Below are positions 47,568-59,995 of a stretch of DNA of 64,000 bases, in pieces. Source of the stretch: Periconia sp. R9002 (taxonomy: Eukaryota > Ascomycota > Dothideomycetes > Pleosporales > Periconiaceae); NCBI GenBank assembly GCA_023627715.1, contig JAMAHW010000002.1, forward strand, positions 682,001 through 746,000. Direction: 5' to 3'. Position 1 is the stretch's first letter; the number at the start of each line of letters is the position of its first letter. The notes beneath the pieces are model-generated. The model searched no databases and was not told the origin of the DNA. It worked only from the letters and a program-made list of their open reading frames with translations. Position numbers and translations under genes: made by a program.

Positions 47568-50500
47568 ATGTCTACCAGCGGCATCACTCAGCGCTCCGCC
47601 TCCAGAGGCTCCTCGTCGGTGCGCTCCGACCTTAATCAGAAGCCTCCGACTCCAAGCATCACGCCCGGCAGCGACGAATTCGCCTTTGAACCATGCGCCG
47701 CCACGGCTTCTTTCCTCCTCTATGCCCAGCGCAATGTCATTCTGTGCCTCCACCACGACACCCTAGCAGTCGAACGACGATTTACCAGGCATCGTGAGGA
47801 TGTCTCCTGGATCTCCGCTGACACCGTCAGTGATCGCGGCGCCGGTCGGCTCGTGGTGAGCTACGATTCGGGCAGCACTGCTATTGTGTGGGATTTGTTC
47901 ACGGGAGACGAAGTGGCTCGATTTGCTTCGTACGAGCAGATTCGGGTTGCCTCATGGATGCGGAATGGCAATGTTGCTTTTGGTGTGTATACCGCGCCGC
48001 TGTGATGGGATCCTTTGAACTGACGTGATGACAGGAAACGCCCAGGGCAATGTCATACTCTTCGAACCCTCCACTTCAGAACACATCTCTGCGAGGACCA
48101 TCTTTGACCCTATTACTGCCCTTGCCCCGGCCGCGGATTGTAGAACTTTTGCCATTGGGTGAGTCGTGAGGCCACAGGATTTCTCATGTGCTATCGAAAA
48201 TCCCATACTGACCCAATTCAGATATCTTAATGGCTCCATCCTAATTGCGACGCTCCAGCCATCATTTACCATTCTCCATACGCTCACCACGCCAAGGGCG
48301 CCCTCGCCCATTTCTGGTCTCGCTTGGCATGGATCTTCCTCCAAGCAGAAATCTGAGATGTTAGCCGCTCAAGCTTCTGATGGTGATCTGAGGGTCTGGA
48401 GTGTCCCTAAGGTTCCCCACGGTGGCGATTCACCATGTGTGATACGTATTTTGAACAAATCAGATCAAAGAGAACCTGGTCCTTGTTGGTTCGCTTGGTC
48501 CAAGAATGGCCGTATTATCCAATACACAGAGGGGTAAGTAGTCACCATTCCTTACGCCTCACGCCCCTGCATAAGCAGGCCCCCGGCGCTTAGCTCGGAT
48601 TATGCTGACCTCTCACCACCAATAGTCAAACCTGTGCTTGGGATGTGCGCACTAAACGGGTAACGTATGAGCCTGTCCCTACAGTCGACAATGTCGCCGC
48701 TATCTGCAACTTTGGGCCTACCGCCACCCTCTTTACCATGAGCCGCAACTATGGGGTGCAGCAATACGACCTGAATCCCAACGGTACACCAGCCCTCGTG
48801 CAGAACATGCAACACCCTCCTGCCAACACCCCACCGTCGCCTCCTCACTCTCTTGATGAACACGACAAAAAAGGAAAGACTCCTTTGACCGCACTCCCCT
48901 CCAACAAAGTAACGAATGGCCTGATCGAATCCGAAAGTAGCGAAGGCGAAGGCGGTGCTGTCCTATCACCGCTCCAGAAGATTGCCCAAGAGATGGATCA
49001 ACTCGAAGAAGAACGTCGTGATCATGTTGGCCCGTTGAGCCCAATGTCAAGTAGGGGCTCCCAAAGCTCAAGATCGTCGGGCAGCGGCAGAGGCCCACGA
49101 TATCGATTTGACAAGCCTTCCTCCAGCAGCAAATCCAAAGGTTCAGCAAGCACTTTGTTCTCTGCAAGCAACTCATCCTATCAAGGAACCTCACGCGAGA
49201 GCATATCCATTCGATCAACGTCCTCCACTTCCTCTTCTCGCTATGGCTCCTCCCATCTCCGCAAAGAAGTATTGCGAAGCCCTGATGAATCTAACCGCAC
49301 CAAACATATGGACCTTTTTCCGTTCACCAAAGCTCGACTTGGCGACGTCCCTTACCGCAACACCCAACTGGGCCCCGACCGCACGCCCGATGATCTTCGT
49401 CAGAACATGCTTCGTGTAGTATTTGGCTGGGACAATGACATTGAAGAGCTGATTCGTGACGAGCGTAAGTTGTTCCCCACTGGACGTTTGCTGAAATTTG
49501 TACTGACTTGCATAGTTGCCCGCCACCCTCAGGGTTCAGCTGCCGCTGTTCTGCTGTCAAAATGGCTCGGCGATACTGGTGCTGATCTGATGGCATCCAT
49601 GGTTGGAGCCGAATCCATGACATCCGCCGACTGGATGCTGCTTGCCTTGAGCTCCATGGGCCAAGGTACTCAGAAGAAAGTGGGCGAGACCTTTGTCCAG
49701 CGTCTCTTGGAAAAGGGGGATATCCACCCAGCCGTGGCCATCTTGCTCGGCCTGGGAGAGCACAACGATGCCATCGAAGTATACGTGTCTTGTAAGTACT
49801 TTATGGAAGCCATCTTGCTCACATGCCTCATGTTCCCCACCGACTGGCAGAGGCAGTCTTTCCTCGTCAGGAAGTGGGGTGAGGCGGCTGTCTCGCACGG
49901 CAAGGCCGAGCTCGCTGTCAAATGCTTTTCCTGCATGGGCCTTGAGTCGTCTGAACCCTGGTTCTCCCCTCGCGCGCAAGATGCGGTGTTCACGGCACAA
50001 AAACAACAACTGCTGGGTTCTCAGCTTAGCCCGCCACTGTCCCCTCCTTCAGCTTCCAACAGCAGGATCACCGCCAAAATGTCTTCTCTGAAGTTGGTTA
50101 CCGACTTTGGGGCGGGCCCCCTTCCTCGCCAGATGGTCCCTGAAGAGGATGAACAGACACCCATGAATGTGGGAGCGACTCCCATCGCAGAGTCGGCCAT
50201 GAGCCCCTCTGGTGGGAGGAACCCTTGGCTCACCGCTAGTAGTGCCAGGACTGCGCGTGATCCTTCGCGCGAGCCTTCGTCTGCGAGGACAGCAACTCCA
50301 GGATCGTACAGGCGCAAGCGATTTCCCTCGCAGTCGGGAACAGACCGCTCTGCAACAAACAACGAGAGTCTTGCCTCTCTTGCCGTTCCTAACCGTGGCC
50401 AGCGTGACAAATCTATGCCTAGGACGGCTGTTGATAACATTGGTCGTGAAGCCGAAACGCTCCCCTTTTCTCAACGTCGTGCAGCATCTACGGAGCCCGA

Positions 50501-52898
50501 CCCTGCCAGCCTTCTCCTCACCGCGGCAACCTACAACCCGAGTCAATCCAAGGACCATCTGCCTTCCCCAGCTGCAGGTGTATTTGACACGCTAAAGGAG
50601 AAGGAAGCGGAGTCACGCAACAGCTCCCGCAGCCGAAACCGACAAGACCTCCATCTGCACATGAACGAGATGGTTATTGAGCAAGGCCCGGACACAGGCT
50701 ACAGCAGCAGCAACCTTAGCCCCCCCTTGACTGGAGCTAGTGTGAAGAGTGCAAAGGCACGCAGTATCGATCAATACATCAGCAGCCTGGGTGAAGCCAG
50801 CCATCACGCTAGGAAACGCGCCGATTCCCGAACTGAGGCTCGCCCCGGTAGTCGCACAGCAAGAACTCGCAGCCGCACTCGAGATCCATCTGAATCACGT
50901 GGTCGCTCAGGTGCTCGTTACATCCAACGCGCGAAACGCTCCCCATCTTCCCCAGTACCCATGTCCCCCGAGGATGCAGGAATCTATCCAAAGTCCAACA
51001 AGGAAGCTGCAACAAATACGGAAACCTTTGATGACGAAAGATACTACAAAATAGACGTGGCCTCTCCCATTGCGACGGAGTCTGTTGGTAGCACCCGCAC
51101 AAACCGAAGCCGCGCTAGAGCTGGATTGGCGAAACCCAGATCCTCTTCTAAGGCCGCACCTCGTGCTGAGTCTCCAGAAGCTGCTCCCCGTATTCGAAGC
51201 AGAGCAACTAGCCGGGCTTCCAGCCGACCTGGGGTGGGTGACCGAGGACGCAGCTCGAATCGCGAAGAGGGCTCTTCCAAACGCTCGCCCAGATCTCCTC
51301 AGCCCATGTTCCGCGAAGACCCCGTGGTTCGCGACACCTACGAGCCAGTTCGCCCTCGTGAACGAAGCACAAGTCGACGACCGCGCGAGCGTGGGACCAG
51401 CACTCAGCGAGAGCAATCTCCAGACCGTCGTCTGCCACGTGATCGGTCCATGAGCCGTAAGGCCCAGTCCACTTTGCGAGAGACCAGCCGCCAACGCAGC
51501 AATTTGCGAGAGCCTTCTCTTGATCGTATGTCAGAGAGGAACGCCGAGGCCAGGCCTCCGTCTCGCCAATCCGATGTTTCCGGTCGTTCGGGCAAATTTT
51601 CACGGCCAATGACCATGTCTAGGAAAGAGCTTGCTGCCAAGGAGCTGGAGGAGAGGAGGTTGTCTCTCGCTCGGCGACCATCTGCTCCCATGATTCCCCA
51701 CCCAGGAGATCTGGCCCACCGGCCCATCAACGAGCGCGCTTACACTGAAGGCGACTTCCTCCCCCCGTATCGGGATCCCATCCAGCGCAGTCACACTGCT
51801 GATCCGGAAATTTCCAAAAAGTACTCGCCAACTAACAGAAATCCTGTCGGTGCAACCTCCACACCGTCAGTTCCCATTGGACTTCCGGCTACTCCGCGTG
51901 CCATGCGCCATACTCGCTACATGAGCGCCGATCCGAACCAAAGGGAAGGCATCCCAGCTGTTCCTTCGATTCCCAACAATCTTGCTCGTACACAGCAAGA
52001 ACATCAGCCATCTGGTCAAGATGAGGTCGGTCCACTCCTGCCAGCCACTACTTTTGGACAGCCTGCCCCTCTCGCTCGTGCTGCATCTGCTCCTCCTGAG
52101 GATTTGTCACCGGCCAACATGGTACCACGGGTCTCTCCAACCTACCCTCTCGGGAGACGTGGATCTCTAGGCGGAAATCGAGGGCACGTCCGACAGAGCA
52201 ACTCTCAAGATCTCACGTCTCCGGTCAACCACAAGCGTGTCAGCCCGCCTCCCATTACTGCCAGCATCGCCGAAACCATCCATGAGAGCCAAGTGGTTAT
52301 CTTGGACCAGGACACTGCCCCTCCCCTTCTTGCTGAACTTCAGCATCTGGCCGGTCCCTCTCAACCCCCTCTGACCGTCGACACCAGCCCAAAGAGCAGC
52401 GTCGGCATGATCAACATTGCCATTGAGGAGAACCCTACCGAGAAATCCCACGATTCCATGTCGCCCATCGCCGCTCCTCCTTCCAATGCCTCGTCCCCCA
52501 TTTCGCATCGCCGCGGTCGCGGAAGCATCAGCGAAAACATCGGCATGTCGTTCAAGCGAGTCACCGATCGAATGCGAAGCACCAGCCGCTCCCGCAACAA
52601 GTCGCCTCCAATCTCCCCTCCGCAAATCCCGCCCTACGAGAGCCTCCCCGAGTACTCGTTCCCTCGCAGCAATAACGGCGCCATCTCGCCGGTCGAAGGC
52701 TATGGCGGCACGGAGCAATTCAGCAACCTCTCACCGCCGCCACCGCCGCCTCCACCGGTCCAGCCTATGGAGCAAGTCATCTCTCCAACCGAAGAGGCCA
52801 AGAACGCTCAGTTCTACAAGCACCCGAGAGAGGTCCGCGCATCGAACATGCCGCAGCCTATGCTACAAGCTGGAGTCTACGAGGGTCCCATGATCTAA
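47568..52898 (+). CDS. Large WD40 / helical-repeat scaffold protein with disordered Ser/Arg-rich region
   Basis: Exons 47568-47982, 48035-48158, 48222-48533, 48626-49464 and 49516-52898 encode 1690 residues; all phases agree. Residues up to about 400 show WD40-like blades (VSYDSGSTAIVWDLFTGDEV, GNVILFEPST, ASDGDLRVWSVP, WDVRTKRVTYEPV). Next comes an Asp/Glu/Ser linker, then an alpha-helical segment at about 590-790 with HPQGSAAAVLLSKWLGDTG, VQRLLEKGDIHPAVAILLGL and KYFMEAILLTCLMFPTDW, reminiscent of the helical-repeat part of Gemin5/Sec31-like proteins. The last 850 residues are disordered, rich in SR/RS pairs and Pro, with a PPPPPPPP tract near the end. A scaffold role is inferred. The 51-bp fourth intron is a multiple of three without stops. 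Confidence 0.85.
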
Positions 52899-54478
52899 GA
52901 CCAACTCTCCGCTCTTCCTAGGAAGCCTTCTTACACATTCTCATCCATTCCTTTCAAACGCAATTATACGTAAATAACTGCTTTTGGTTTTTCTTCCCTC
53001 AAATCACGAAAGTTTAACGGCCGCCAAACACACTCACCTTTACCTTCCAATCTTGAGCGTAGCATTTGATTTCTTCAATTTCTTCCCTCTTCATCCTCTT
53101 ACCATCGATATGTCTTTAGCGGCATCTCATATCCCATCATATCATTACTACATTATTTCTTCATCTACAAACGACCTCACTCATCACATCAAAGATTTTG
53201 GATTGCGCTTCGCGGCGGTTACATGTCGATACCCTTCTTCTTCTCTACTACTATACCCAAAACCACCTTTCCCTCCCCCGTCCTTCACATCGATCGTTGG
53301 GCGCGTGGAGGCTTGTAAGGGGTTTTTGTTACGTTCGGATCTTCCGCTTCTCACGCACGCATGTCACTCTTGCAAAGGCGTGTGAAGAGGGTGGGATGTA
53401 AAGGTGTTGCTTGTTGAGCATTTGCTTTTTTTTTTTCGCATGCGTGTATGTTTTTGTCTTTGTTTCCTTTTCTGTCGCTTTGTTTGCATTTTTGCTCTTC
53501 GTGTCCTTCTCTCTCCTTTCTTCTTATAGTAACGCTATATACCTACCGTTCAGGAAATCCCGACCGGATGAGCATTTGAGCATGGCGGTTTGGAGCTTTT
53601 TTTTTTCCTTTTTCTTTAATGATTTTTTTCTTTCTGGAGATGAGGAGGGCTTGGTGCTATTTTGCAATGGGTTATATATACGAGATGATGATCGGGGTAT
53701 GTAGTTAGTCTAGTTTAGTGTCGCGGTGGGGAGAGGAATTGAATGATTGCTTTTCTTTTTTGAATTGATGTTTTTACATCTCTTGGTGATGTGATGTGAT
53801 GGAGAACGGATGGCCGGATTGCACGGGTTTGGGCATAGATGTTTGTCCATTCTTTCCCGTGAGGCTGTGCGATGGGGAAAGAAAAGAAGGGAATGGGAGG
53901 ACTAACTGTCTTTTTGACGTTGTACTAGAATTGGAGGCCTTATACTGCAGTTACTATTAAAAACTACCTATTTATATAGGTAGAAGTTTTACTGAATTAG
54001 GATTAACTCTTAATGTGGAGTAGGTGGATGGTTTATTTATAGTACAAGACTCTTCACAAGCCGGGATGCTACATTTTAGGAAGTAAAAGGACGAAGCATT
54101 AAAGGTCCGCCGTCTTCTGACCCTTGGTGATGTTTTGTTTGTGAATGGTGGCTGTGAGGTACCCTATATGGAGCGTCAAGGTGCACAATGTCACGTGATT
54201 GCGTTCCCTGACTGATGTCGTAGCCTAAAGAGGCCGCTCACCCTCGTATGCACCCTGCGAGTTACAGTATAAATTGGAGAGCGTTTTCTCTTTTAGGAGC
54301 AAGCACCTTCATCACCTCTGAGTTTTCCAGCTTCCGAGTGAATGACAGGATTCACCCAATCTGGATAATCTATACGTCCTGTGCTGAGCTACGAAGGCGT
54401 AGCTATCAGAGGAGATTTAACACCCGGCCATCACCCTCGTCCTAAATCATTCCATCAGTTTAATTACCCGTCCAAAAC
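52899..54478. other. Intergenic region upstream of the reverse-transcriptase-like gene
   Basis: About 1.6 kb. It holds the T-rich 3' flank of the WD40 gene and the promoter of the next gene. Only simple-sequence open frames are seen. Confidence 0.4.
54191..54274 (+). promoter_or_regulatory. Candidate promoter elements of the reverse-transcriptase-like gene
   Basis: A palindromic TCACGTGA (54191-54198) and a TATAAAT (54268-54274) lie 280 and 205 bp before the start codon. Both resemble standard sites (bHLH box, TATA box). Use is inferred. Confidence 0.35.
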
Positions 54479-57400
54479 ATGTCTTCCGGCAGTGTCTACT
54501 CCGCGACCCTCCAAACAATCACCACCACCAAACTAGAAGAACTCGCCAAGCACCGCGAGACCTTCGAAAAGCAATACACATCCCTCCTCACCAAAGCCAA
54601 CGCCGAACCAGATGCCTTGAAGCGTCTCCACATCCTCGTTAACGGCGCAAAAGAAATCCTCCAGGTTCGCACGGAGCCTTCTCAAAATGAGGATGGGACA
54701 CGTGGGCGCGTCATCATTGGCTCGGGGACCACTCGTCATGAGACGGATCTCAAGAACCTCGATCGCTTCCTTGAGCAGGTAAAATACGACCCATCTATAT
54801 CCCCCAAAGTCCTTGAAGGCTGGGAAGCCCAAATCTTGCAGCATATCTCCGTCATCTCAGCCAAGTACCAGTATGCAGACCTGTACGGTAAGCTGGTCAC
54901 CGAGTGGCTATCATCCGAACGAACGGCATTGTCGAGCGACGGAGACGTAACCATGACGGATAGCTTCGAGGAGGTTCCGGGCGTCAAAAAGATGGAATCG
55001 CGCGTTCAGTGGGAGAAGGCGGTGTTCGAACCCGCCGACGTTGACGTGAGTGGTTTGAAAGCGTACCTCACCCAGCTTTTCCTACCCAAGGAAGAGGAAG
55101 AGGAAAGTAAGAAACAATGGATCACTAAATGCCTTACGAACCTCAAACAAGACGTCGCGAAGGCCGAACTCGCCTTCGAAGCCCCCTCGCTTTTCACCCT
55201 ACAAAGCCTCCGTTGGGTGATAGAAAGCCTTTCCGCGTCTGATTTGCTGTCGAACGAAAAACGGTCGGTCCTGGACGACTTTTTGAAAAACGACATCATC
55301 CTCAAGGAGATCGCCGACGTGCTCAACATGCGCATGAGCGCCTTGGATCGTTGGACCTGGGGCGACTTTGTCCCGCTCGAGCAGCGCCGCCAGCTGAACG
55401 GCACGTACAGCATCCACATGCACGAGGATCTTTTGCAAGCCATCTTCCTGCACTACATTGGCTGCACATGGTCCTCTCACTTCAAAGGCATCTTCACCAC
55501 ATTCAATAACCGCCTGAAATTGTCCGGCAATGAAAACGGGAACAACAACGTTGCAGATGTCGTGCCTCAACAGGATTTGCTTCGTCGCAAGTATTACCTG
55601 GGCAGCCGAGCGTTGCAAACGAGGCCGTCGCTACAGACTGCGCGCGTTAAGCGGTTCAAGAATGACTACTTTGCGCATCAGCTGCTGGATTACCCGGAGC
55701 AGAGGGTTGAGTCGAAGCAGGGCGAGGAGGAGGCCGACTTTCAGGACTACACTGTTCAGAGGGTTATTGCGAAGAGTGATCAGGTTGACGATCAGATCGC
55801 TCAAAAGAAGAAGAGGAAGTTGGGGACAAACCAACAGCAGGCTATGCAACAACAGATGGCTATGCAGCAACAACAGAGGGCTATACAGCAGCAGCAAATA
55901 CAGCAGCAGCAACAACAACAACAACAACAGATGGCTATGCAACAACAGCAATCACATATTTCTCGGCAGCTTATGCCTTCACAGATGTCCGCGCAGGCAT
56001 ATATGAGCGGAAGTGCTGCTCCGAGGGACCGGGACCGCCGACGCGCATTCAACTACAAAGGGTATGACTTCGACGTGGAATCCTCGGACAACTCCGACGA
56101 TGAACCGTTCCGTGGACCCAAGAAACCCGTCGAAGCCAAACAGAAACTCCTCCACCTCCTCGCCACCGAGATTGTGCTCAACACCCACCTGCACGGCGAA
56201 CTCACGTGCTTCCGCTCCGTCTTCGAGTCGTGGAACCCGCTGCTCCCGCACGCCACCATCCTCACGGTCCTCGAGTTCCTGGGCGTGTCGCGGAAATGGC
56301 GGGCGTTTTTCAAAAAGTTCCTCGAGGCTCCCTTGAAGTTCATGGACGACCCTTCTGCGGAACCGCGCGCGCGGCGACGCCGCACGCCTGGCTCGCATGC
56401 GCTCAGCGACGTCTTCGGCGAAGTGGTATTCGCGTGCTTGGATTTGTCGGTGACGCGAGCTACGAAGGGCGGGATGCTGCACCGTATCTACGACGACATC
56501 TGGTTCTGGGATAAAGACTACGAGAAGTGTGCCGCGGGCTGGGCCAGCGTCGTGGACTTCACCTCCGTAATGGGCGTGCAGCTCAACGAGCGCAAAACAG
56601 GCAGCGTCCGCATGACCCAACCATCCTCGACGACCACCACCTCCCACCAACCAAACCTCCCCCTCGACTCGCGCCTCCCCGCGGGCGAGATCCGCTGGGG
56701 GTTCCTGTACCTGTCGGCCGCGACGTCGCGCTTCGAAATCGACGACAACATGGTCAACGCGCACATCGCGGACCTGGACAAGCAGCTCCAGACGAAGAAA
56801 TCCAGCGTCATCGACTGGATCCAGGCGTGGAACACGTACGCCGCGACCTTCATGTCGTCCAACTTCGGGCAGGCGGCCAACTGCTTCGGGCGCGCGCACG
56901 TCGACAAGATGCTCGAGACGCACCGCCGCGTGCAGGACACGCTCTTCGCCAACTCGGGCGGAAACGTGACGCAGTTCCTCAAGGACACGATCCGCGACCG
57001 CTTCGGCGTCGACAACATCCCCGATGGATTCCTCTTCTTCCCCGTCGAGCTAGGCGGTCTCGACGTGCAGTCCCCCTTCATCGACCTCCTCCAGATCCGG
57101 GACTCGGTGACCAAGGAACCGAGAGACTTCATGACGTCCTTTTCGTCGGACGAACGCATGGACTACTCCGTCGCAAAGGCAAACTTCACCCGCGATGGGC
57201 CTCCCCGGGATAATCCCTACAACACCACCACCACCGATCACCCACCCTACATACCCTCCGACCCTACCACCTTCCTCTCCTTCGAAGAATTCGTCCGCTA
57301 CCGCGAAGTCCTCTCCACCATCGGCAACGCGTCGCTTCTCCGCGTGTACCACGACCTCCTGCGGCGTCCGCGCAAAATCAGCATCGACGTCTCGGCGCAG

Positions 57401-57622
57401 GTACGCCAGGCGGTGGAGAACTTGCGGGCGAAGGGGAGCGCCGGGTTGAGAGGGATCACGGGCGAGTGGGATAGTATGGATCCGTATTGGCGGTGGGTGG
57501 CGCAGATGTATGGGCCCGAGATGGTGGAGCGGTTTGGCGGGTTGAGTGTTGTCGATGGGGAGTTGTTGCCCGTGGGTATGATTGGTATGTTTCGCCAGCA
57601 GAGGGTGAGGTGGCAGGGGTAG
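54479..57622 (+). CDS. Domesticated reverse transcriptase, rvt family (predicted)
   Basis: A 1047-residue intronless frame from the first ATG. Reverse-transcriptase features are visible in the second half: a motif B-like RRTPGSHALSDVFGEVVFAC (Gly near 638), motif C IYDDIWFW (Tyr-Asp-Asp 671-673) and a motif D-like GVQLNERKTG about 30 residues later. A DFDVESSD segment near 530 is a weak candidate for motif A. The N-terminal part is helical, with an acidic EEEEESKKQ stretch. Residues 452-491 are almost pure Gln and Met/Ala. No integrase, protease, gag, RNase H, endonuclease or long terminal repeat is present, and the frame is undamaged. This fits the rvt genes, single-copy cellular reverse transcriptases known in fungi that carry a large N-terminal extension and an internal insertion loop. 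Family assignment is from memory; a diverged telomerase is less likely because telomerase N-terminal motifs are absent. Confidence 0.8.
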   Translation: MSSGSVYSATLQTITTTKLEELAKHRETFEKQYTSLLTKANAEPDALKRLHILVNGAKEILQVRTEPSQNEDGTRGRVIIGSGTTRHETDLKNLDRFLEQVKYDPSISPKVLEGWEAQILQHISVISAKYQYADLYGKLVTEWLSSERTALSSDGDVTMTDSFEEVPGVKKMESRVQWEKAVFEPADVDVSGLKAYLTQLFLPKEEEEESKKQWITKCLTNLKQDVAKAELAFEAPSLFTLQSLRWVIESLSASDLLSNEKRSVLDDFLKNDIILKEIADVLNMRMSALDRWTWGDFVPLEQRRQLNGTYSIHMHEDLLQAIFLHYIGCTWSSHFKGIFTTFNNRLKLSGNENGNNNVADVVPQQDLLRRKYYLGSRALQTRPSLQTARVKRFKNDYFAHQLLDYPEQRVESKQGEEEADFQDYTVQRVIAKSDQVDDQIAQKKKRKLGTNQQQAMQQQMAMQQQQRAIQQQQIQQQQQQQQQQMAMQQQQSHISRQLMPSQMSAQAYMSGSAAPRDRDRRRAFNYKGYDFDVESSDNSDDEPFRGPKKPVEAKQKLLHLLATEIVLNTHLHGELTCFRSVFESWNPLLPHATILTVLEFLGVSRKWRAFFKKFLEAPLKFMDDPSAEPRARRRRTPGSHALSDVFGEVVFACLDLSVTRATKGGMLHRIYDDIWFWDKDYEKCAAGWASVVDFTSVMGVQLNERKTGSVRMTQPSSTTTTSHQPNLPLDSRLPAGEIRWGFLYLSAATSRFEIDDNMVNAHIADLDKQLQTKKSSVIDWIQAWNTYAATFMSSNFGQAANCFGRAHVDKMLETHRRVQDTLFANSGGNVTQFLKDTIRDRFGVDNIPDGFLFFPVELGGLDVQSPFIDLLQIRDSVTKEPRDFMTSFSSDERMDYSVAKANFTRDGPPRDNPYNTTTTDHPPYIPSDPTTFLSFEEFVRYREVLSTIGNASLLRVYHDLLRRPRKISIDVSAQVRQAVENLRAKGSAGLRGITGEWDSMDPYWRWVAQMYGPEMVERFGGLSVVDGELLPVGMIGMFRQQRVRWQG
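55832..55951 (+). repeat. CAG/CAA repeat coding a Gln-rich tract
   Basis: Mixed CAG/CAA codons with interspersed ATG GCT units encode about 40 Gln-rich residues within the reverse-transcriptase-like protein. The mixed codons would stabilise it compared with a pure CAG run. Confidence 0.85.
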
Positions 57623-58333
57623 CTGGATGGGGGTGAGGTCGGTTACACGGGTTTGTTTCGAAATGATAAAGATTGGGAGATTGGGGGAAATACATGTATA
57701 CATATATACATGCGACATTAACGACTCTATCTAAGGTACAGGTAAGGTATCTACATAAAACTCAGCCATGACAATATTGCTACATTCCATCCATCCATCC
57801 TCGTTCATTACCATTTCATTCATGCATTCATTACCTCCCCCTCCTTTTCTTCTCTTTTCCTCTTTTGGAAAAAAAATACAAAAACACATCAGTCGTAACA
57901 ATCGTCATCTAAATGCCTTTCTTCTTTTTGGGGGTGTCGTTAAGAAGGAAAGACGTTAACATCGTGATAAATCTGACATATATGCCCGTGTGCTGCTCAA
58001 TGAAGAGCAAAGCGGCAGGCAAGCAGCAGAACGAGGAGTGGTATCTTGGAACATCTAACAAGCATGGAAAGATGAGATAGAAAGAAAAAAAGAAAAACAG
58101 TAAAATCAACAGGGCAAAACGAAGTCGCCCACTCCGTGTGACTGGTGCTACGCCGTCGACTGCCCATATAAACAATTGTCGTCGACGGCGGCAGCAGCGG
58201 TCCCAACTTTTCGTGCGTCCAAGATCATTACAGGCGTGGTTTTTGTGTAGGGTAGGTGGTGTTGGTACAATAAATCCCCACCTCGTTCTTCTAACAAAAA
58301 CGAGGAGGATAAGGAAAGCAGGACGCGTGAAAA
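57623..58333. other. Convergent intergenic region
   Basis: 3' flanks of the reverse-transcriptase-like gene and the FAD oxidoreductase gene. Simple sequence (CATT and TCCA runs) and no gene. Confidence 0.4.
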
Positions 58334-59995
58334 TCAATAATACATCTCCACGACATCCTGCCCGGCGCGAATGGCCCACTCAACAATCTCCATGCCGCTC
58401 AGCCCGCTAGCCCAGAAGCTCTTGTTGCAGCCCTGGAGACGGTTCAGCTTTGCATACGCGCCGTTGCGCAGGGGCACGGTGCCGAAGTGCGGGAAATAAT
58501 CCCACTTTCTGAAATCGCGGATCTGGCACTGTTGGAGCGGGACGGCGGCCGTGGTGGCGTTGCGCGGATCCTTGTTGATGAGGGAGAGAGTCGTGTTGAG
58601 CAGGTCGCGGGCGGTGGATTCGGCTTGGAATTCGCCAGACGGGCCCCAGGACCACGAGGTTGAGACGTTCGATTTGGGGCTGAAGCGGAGCACGGCGACG
58701 GGTTCGCCGTTGTCAGGGGGCGGAACGGCTGGAGAAGACGAGTTGGCGATGTAGGAGACGCCGAAGGGGAGGGCGAGTTCGACGGCTGAAGAGTAGTAGT
58801 TCATTATGCCGACATCTTTGAAGACTTCGTGCTCTTCTTCCGTTATGTCCAGTCCGGTTCGTTCGAGGTTCTCAATGGTTGGTGGAAAAGCGAAGATTAA
58901 GGAATCGCATTCTTGCTTTCCCCATTTGTAGAAGTTACCGTAAGGTTTGGTGTATTTGATCACGGGGTTCTTCTCCGAACGGTCTATGCAGCGCACCTCG
59001 TGGGAGAGGTTAATGGGCGTCTTGCATATCTTCTTCTTGGCCCACTCGACGAAGATTTTATGGAAGTCGGTGTAATAGACAGCATGCTGCCCGAGAGCGC
59101 CCGTGAGCAGGTCGGGCGTGAAGTACTGCAAGACGTAGAGCTGTATTGCGGGTTAGTTACGCAGATATGCATGTGCTAAGACGGATGAGGCTTACTGCAG
59201 GGACCTTATTGATGTCACCGTAGCCGTACAAGGCCATGGGGTTAACCAATATGATTGGAAGCGCTGTCATGTTGTTCGAGCGGAACCATTCCGCACCTGA
59301 AACTGTAAGTGCTTTGGGTACACCTTTCTGGAACGGCGTCAGTGAATTGCTGCTTTATCAAATAATTTGCATGTCTGCACGTACCTTGTAATTTGCAGCG
59401 CTGATCGGCGCAAAGTCCCTATTCCAGAGCTGTATGTAACGCGGGATTTCAGATGCGACCTGCTGCTGGAAGGATGCAGCCAGCGCCGGGACCGGTTGAG
59501 TGGCGCCAGTGGTGATGTTGAAGAAAAATTGTTGCCTTGCGCCTGCCAGGGCGAACTCTTCAATTGAGACACCAGAATCATCCACCACCTTCACTGTTTC
59601 CGGATACGTTCCATTGGAGAAGAATGCGGCGCCAAGTGGATGGAAAATGCCACTAGAATGACATGTTAGCGGCGTTAATGGCGGGGCGGGACGGTCGATG
59701 TTCAACGGCGTGCTACGTGCAACCGACCAATTTATTGACGCAACCGTGGAGATTCAATTGCTTACTCTTCACTGTAGTACGATTGGCATTTCCCGCCCAA
59801 TTCGGATTGCTTGTCAAATACCATGGCCTCAATGCCCTTTGCCTCAAGTCCAGCTGCTGCTGTCAAACCTGCGGGTCCTGCGCCGATGATGCATACTGGA
59901 GGTTTGCTATGTCGCTTCGCGGGTAATGCCGAGGCTGTGTAAGGGAGAGAAAAAAGTGTTGGAAGCAGAATGCACAATTGCGTATGGTACTTCAT
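58334..59995 (-). CDS. Secreted FAD-dependent oxidoreductase (amine-oxidase-like)
   Basis: Exons 59995-59766, 59652-59385, 59327-59196 and 59140-58334 encode 478 residues; all junctions are in phase. A signal peptide (MKYHTQLCILLPTLFSLPYT...) is followed at 38-43 by the dinucleotide-binding GAGPAG in VCIIGAGPAGLTAAAGLEA, with the acidic end of the second strand at VFDK, and then GGKCQSYY, the usual GG-doublet of flavin amine-oxidase folds. FHPLGAAFFS and the C-terminal FWASGLSGMEIVEWAIRAGQ (the FAD-contacting GxxxxGxEI helix) complete the fold. The substrate is unknown; relatives are annotated as FAD/NAD(P)-binding or amine oxidoreductases. The leader implies entry into the secretory pathway. 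Confidence 0.88.
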
